A DNA stretch of 43,539 nucleotides from Clostridia bacterium. GTDB lineage: Bacteria > Bacillota > Clostridia > Oscillospirales > Acutalibacteraceae. The notes beneath the pieces were generated by a model. That model was not told where the DNA came from. It searched no databases and was given only the letters and a program-made list of their open reading frames with translations. The position numbers were made by a program, and so were the translations under genes. Shown here one piece after another: positions 41,768 to 43,539 of the stretch (the stretch's first letter is position 1; every line of letters starts with the position of its first letter). The stretch spans positions 1-43,539 of the forward strand of contig JAQXHF010000146.1 of NCBI GenBank assembly GCA_029007095.1. The letters run 5' to 3'.

Positions 41768-42460
41768 ATGAGTATTTTTGAGAGGACAGAGCTTCTGCTC
41801 GGCTCAGAGGCTATGGAGAAGCTGCGCCGAGCAAGAGTGATAGTTTTTGGTGTGGGCGGAGTAGGCTCGTATGTTGCCGAAGCTCTTGTACGCAGCGGAA
41901 TCGGAAATATAACCTTTGTCGACGGCGATACTGTGAGCGAATCCAATATAAACCGCCAACTTGTTGCAACTCTTTCTACGGTAGGCAGATTGAAAGCCGA
42001 GGTTGCCGCCGAACACGCAAGAGATATAAATCCCGAAATTGATGTGACGGCAGTTAATAAATTTTTCACGGCGGAGAATGAGGACGAGTTTGATTTTACG
42101 CGTTATGATTATGCGGTGGACGCAATAGATACGGTCACTTCAAAGCTTTTGATAATAGAAAAAGTAAAAGCGGCGGGAATAGGAATAATAAGCTGTATGG
42201 GCGCGGGAAATAAGCTTGATCCGACAAGGTTCGAGGTAGCCGATATAAGCAAAACTTCTGTTTGTCCGCTTGCCAAGGTTATGCGCCGCGAGCTTAGAAA
42301 CCGCGGAATAAATCATTTAAAGGTAGTTTATTCCAAGGAGGAGCCTGTCCGCAGAAGCACTCCGTCGGAGAGAAAACCCGTCCCCGGAAGCGTTGCTTTT
42401 GTCCCGTCCGTCGCCGGACTTATAATCGCCGCCGAAGTGGTAAAAGACCTGATAGTTTAA
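41768..42460 (+). CDS. tcdA: tRNA threonylcarbamoyladenosine dehydratase (TcdA/CsdL, E1-like)
   Basis: The 230-residue ThiF/MoeB-like enzyme has the ATP-binding GVGGVGS loop (28-34), GDTVSESNINRQ for ATP and Mg contacts, and the short C-terminal SVAFVPSVAGLIIA segment of the TcdA subgroup. It uses ATP to cyclise t6A37 in tRNA to ct6A. The start at 41768 follows TTAGGAG. It is a single gene with its own promoter; a 17-base tandem repeat starts at its stop codon. Confidence 0.92.
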   Translation: MSIFERTELLLGSEAMEKLRRARVIVFGVGGVGSYVAEALVRSGIGNITFVDGDTVSESNINRQLVATLSTVGRLKAEVAAEHARDINPEIDVTAVNKFFTAENEDEFDFTRYDYAVDAIDTVTSKLLIIEKVKAAGIGIISCMGAGNKLDPTRFEVADISKTSVCPLAKVMRRELRNRGINHLKVVYSKEEPVRRSTPSERKPVPGSVAFVPSVAGLIIAAEVVKDLIV

Positions 42461-42500
42461 AATTATTCGGGGCTGAAAATTATTCGGGGCTGAAAATTAT
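42459..42500. repeat. 17-bp tandem repeat, two and a half copies
   Basis: AAAATTATTCGGGGCTG occurs at 42459-42475 and 42476-42492, followed by the first eight bases again. The repeat begins within the tcdA stop codon. Confidence 0.8.
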
Positions 42501-42577
42501 ACCGAATGAAGTGAATTTTTCGTATATTGCAAACCGCCGGAAAATATCAAAAAATAGGGCTTTTTTGTAATAATTTG

Positions 42578-42606
42578 TTGACATAAAAGCGCGGTAAGGC
42601 TATAAT
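42578..42606 (+). promoter_or_regulatory. Perfect consensus sigma-A promoter
   Basis: TTGACA (42578-42583), exactly 17 bases, TATAAT (42601-42606). It would drive the glycosyltransferase gene and whatever follows it beyond the window. Confidence 0.85.
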
Positions 42607-42636
42607 AATAACATTAAAGTTAATCGGAGGAAAAGT

Positions 42637-43539
42637 ATGAAGCGTGTCCTAATTGTCAGTCAGGCAATGGAAATAGGCGGCGCCGAAAAGGCTCTGCTCG
42701 GTCTGCTGAACGCTTTTGACTGCTCCGAATACAAGGTCGATTTGTTTCTTATGAGACATACCGGCGAGCTTATGAAGTTCATCCCGGACAAAATAAATCT
42801 TTTGCCGCAGAATAAAAAATGCGCGTCCCTTGCGGTGCCCTTTTCCGAGGTTATCGGAAACCGCGCGTTCGGCGTGGCGCTCGGCCGTTACATAGGCAAA
42901 AAGGCGGCCGGAAGATATATCAAAAAAAATAATATCACCGACGGCGGATATGTTTGCATTGATTACAGTCATCGGTTTACAAGATTTTTTTTACCGAAGC
43001 TTTCCGATGAGGTTTACGATCTTGCGATAAGCTTTTTGACTCCGCATTATTTCGTTGCCGAAAAGGTGAAAGCCAAGACTAAAATAGCGTGGATTCATAC
43101 CGACTATTCCGCGATAACCGTGGACAAAAAATCCGAACTTCCGATGTGGTCGGCTTATGATAAAATCGCGTCGATTTCTCCGTCCGTTACCGACGGATTT
43201 TTGCAGACTTTCCCGTCTTTGGCAGATAAGATTGTTTTAATTGAAAATATACATCCCGCTTCGCTTATTCGAGCGCAGTCGTTGGAATTTGACGCGAGCG
43301 AAGAAATCCCGAAAGACGGAAGCATAAGACTTCTTTCCGTGGGAAGATATACTTATCCCAAAAATTTTGATAATGTTCCCGACATATGCCGTCGGCTTGT
43401 GATGAAAGGACTTAATGTTAAATGGTACATCATCGGATACGGCGGAGACGAGGAGCTAATAAAAGAAAAAATATCGCAGTCGGGAATGACAAACAGGGTT
43501 ATTTTGCTCGGCAAAAAGATAAATCCTTATCCATATTTT
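42637..43539 (+). CDS. GT4-family glycosyltransferase (3' end outside window)
   Basis: The frame is open from ATG 42637 to the window end (301 residues) behind CGGAGG. The N-terminus VLIVSQAMEIGGAEKALLGLL is the GT4-type GGAE loop, and a GT-B second domain starts near residue 225 with LLSVGRYTYPKNFD and YIIGYGGDEELI, the usual nucleotide-sugar-binding half. It should transfer a sugar in capsule, teichoic acid or exopolysaccharide synthesis; the acceptor is unknown. The strong promoter suggests it heads a polysaccharide operon. Confidence 0.9.
   Translation, partial: MKRVLIVSQAMEIGGAEKALLGLLNAFDCSEYKVDLFLMRHTGELMKFIPDKINLLPQNKKCASLAVPFSEVIGNRAFGVALGRYIGKKAAGRYIKKNNITDGGYVCIDYSHRFTRFFLPKLSDEVYDLAISFLTPHYFVAEKVKAKTKIAWIHTDYSAITVDKKSELPMWSAYDKIASISPSVTDGFLQTFPSLADKIVLIENIHPASLIRAQSLEFDASEEIPKDGSIRLLSVGRYTYPKNFDNVPDICRRLVMKGLNVKWYIIGYGGDEELIKEKISQSGMTNRVILLGKKINPYPYF

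Noticed and set aside
1..43539. CRISPR arrays, insertion sequences, prophage, tRNA or rRNA genes
   Set aside because: No spaced repeats of 25-40 bases, transposase or integrase motifs, cloverleaf or rRNA sequences were seen.

Overview
The window looks like part of the chromosome of a low-GC Gram-positive bacterium of the class Clostridia, most likely an Oscillospiraceae/Ruminococcaceae-type gut or rumen organism. This is an inference. It rests on the Firmicutes-style gene blocks (SRP RNA-dnaX-ybaB-recR; dnaN-S4-recF; mnmE-mnmG-rsmG-noc-parA-parB), a CD1247-like zinc-ribbon protein just after efp, strong purine-rich ribosome binding sites, and secreted proteins ending in type I dockerin modules. 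No rRNA, tRNA, insertion sequence, prophage or CRISPR array was seen.

Layout. (1) 1-5.2 kb: the end of one secreted or anchored protein and a complete possible relative, then three minus-strand genes: an EamA/DMT transporter, an ADP-ribosylglycohydrolase with an N-terminal Xre-type DNA-binding domain, and a LysR regulator. The LysR gene is divergent from (2) an APC amino acid permease (5.3-6.7 kb). (3) 6.75-9.5 kb: the SRP RNA gene with its own promoter and terminator, then dnaX, ybaB and recR. (4) 9.54-9.77 kb: a very convincing replication origin, with five DnaA-box-like 9-mers, a five-fold DnaA-trio and an AT-rich unwinding stretch just upstream of dnaN. (5) 9.8-21 kb: a long co-directional replication, tRNA-modification and segregation block: dnaN, S4-domain gene, recF, a MinD-like ATPase, mnmE, mnmG, rsmG, a Noc-like ParB, parA, parB and serS. 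Two parS-like palindromes lie at 15.90 kb (inside mnmG) and 18.03 kb (upstream of parA). dnaA and gyrB/gyrA are not in the window.

(6) 21-25.7 kb: an Eis-like acetyltransferase, aldose epimerase, and an OmpR/HisKA two-component pair. (7) 25.9-30.5 kb: a membrane-anchored HtrA protease next to the two-component pair (a possible envelope-stress unit), a structured 330-bp spacer, an M24 peptidase, and a secreted C39-like/SH3/dockerin protein. (8) 30.6-36 kb: efp, the CD1247-like protein, a Nudix ADP-ribose pyrophosphatase, maf, a small membrane protein, an FtsW/RodA polymerase and its penicillin-binding transpeptidase partner. (9) 36-43.5 kb: an unrecognised secreted acidic protein, four minus-strand genes (two metallophosphoesterases, a TRIC/YicG channel, a GH25 lysozyme with dockerin), tRNA t6A dehydratase tcdA, and the start of a GT4 glycosyltransferase behind a perfect consensus promoter.

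The most interesting signals are the dnaA-less origin with its textbook DnaA-trio, the parS site inside mnmG, a second ParB with a degraded CTP-binding box, the Xre-ADP-ribosylglycohydrolase fusion, the Asp/Cys cluster in the CD1247-like protein, the multi-hairpin spacer upstream of the M24 peptidase, and an Ig-like module shared by the two dockerin-tailed cell-wall proteins. I did not find a clearly new multi-gene defence or mobile system.
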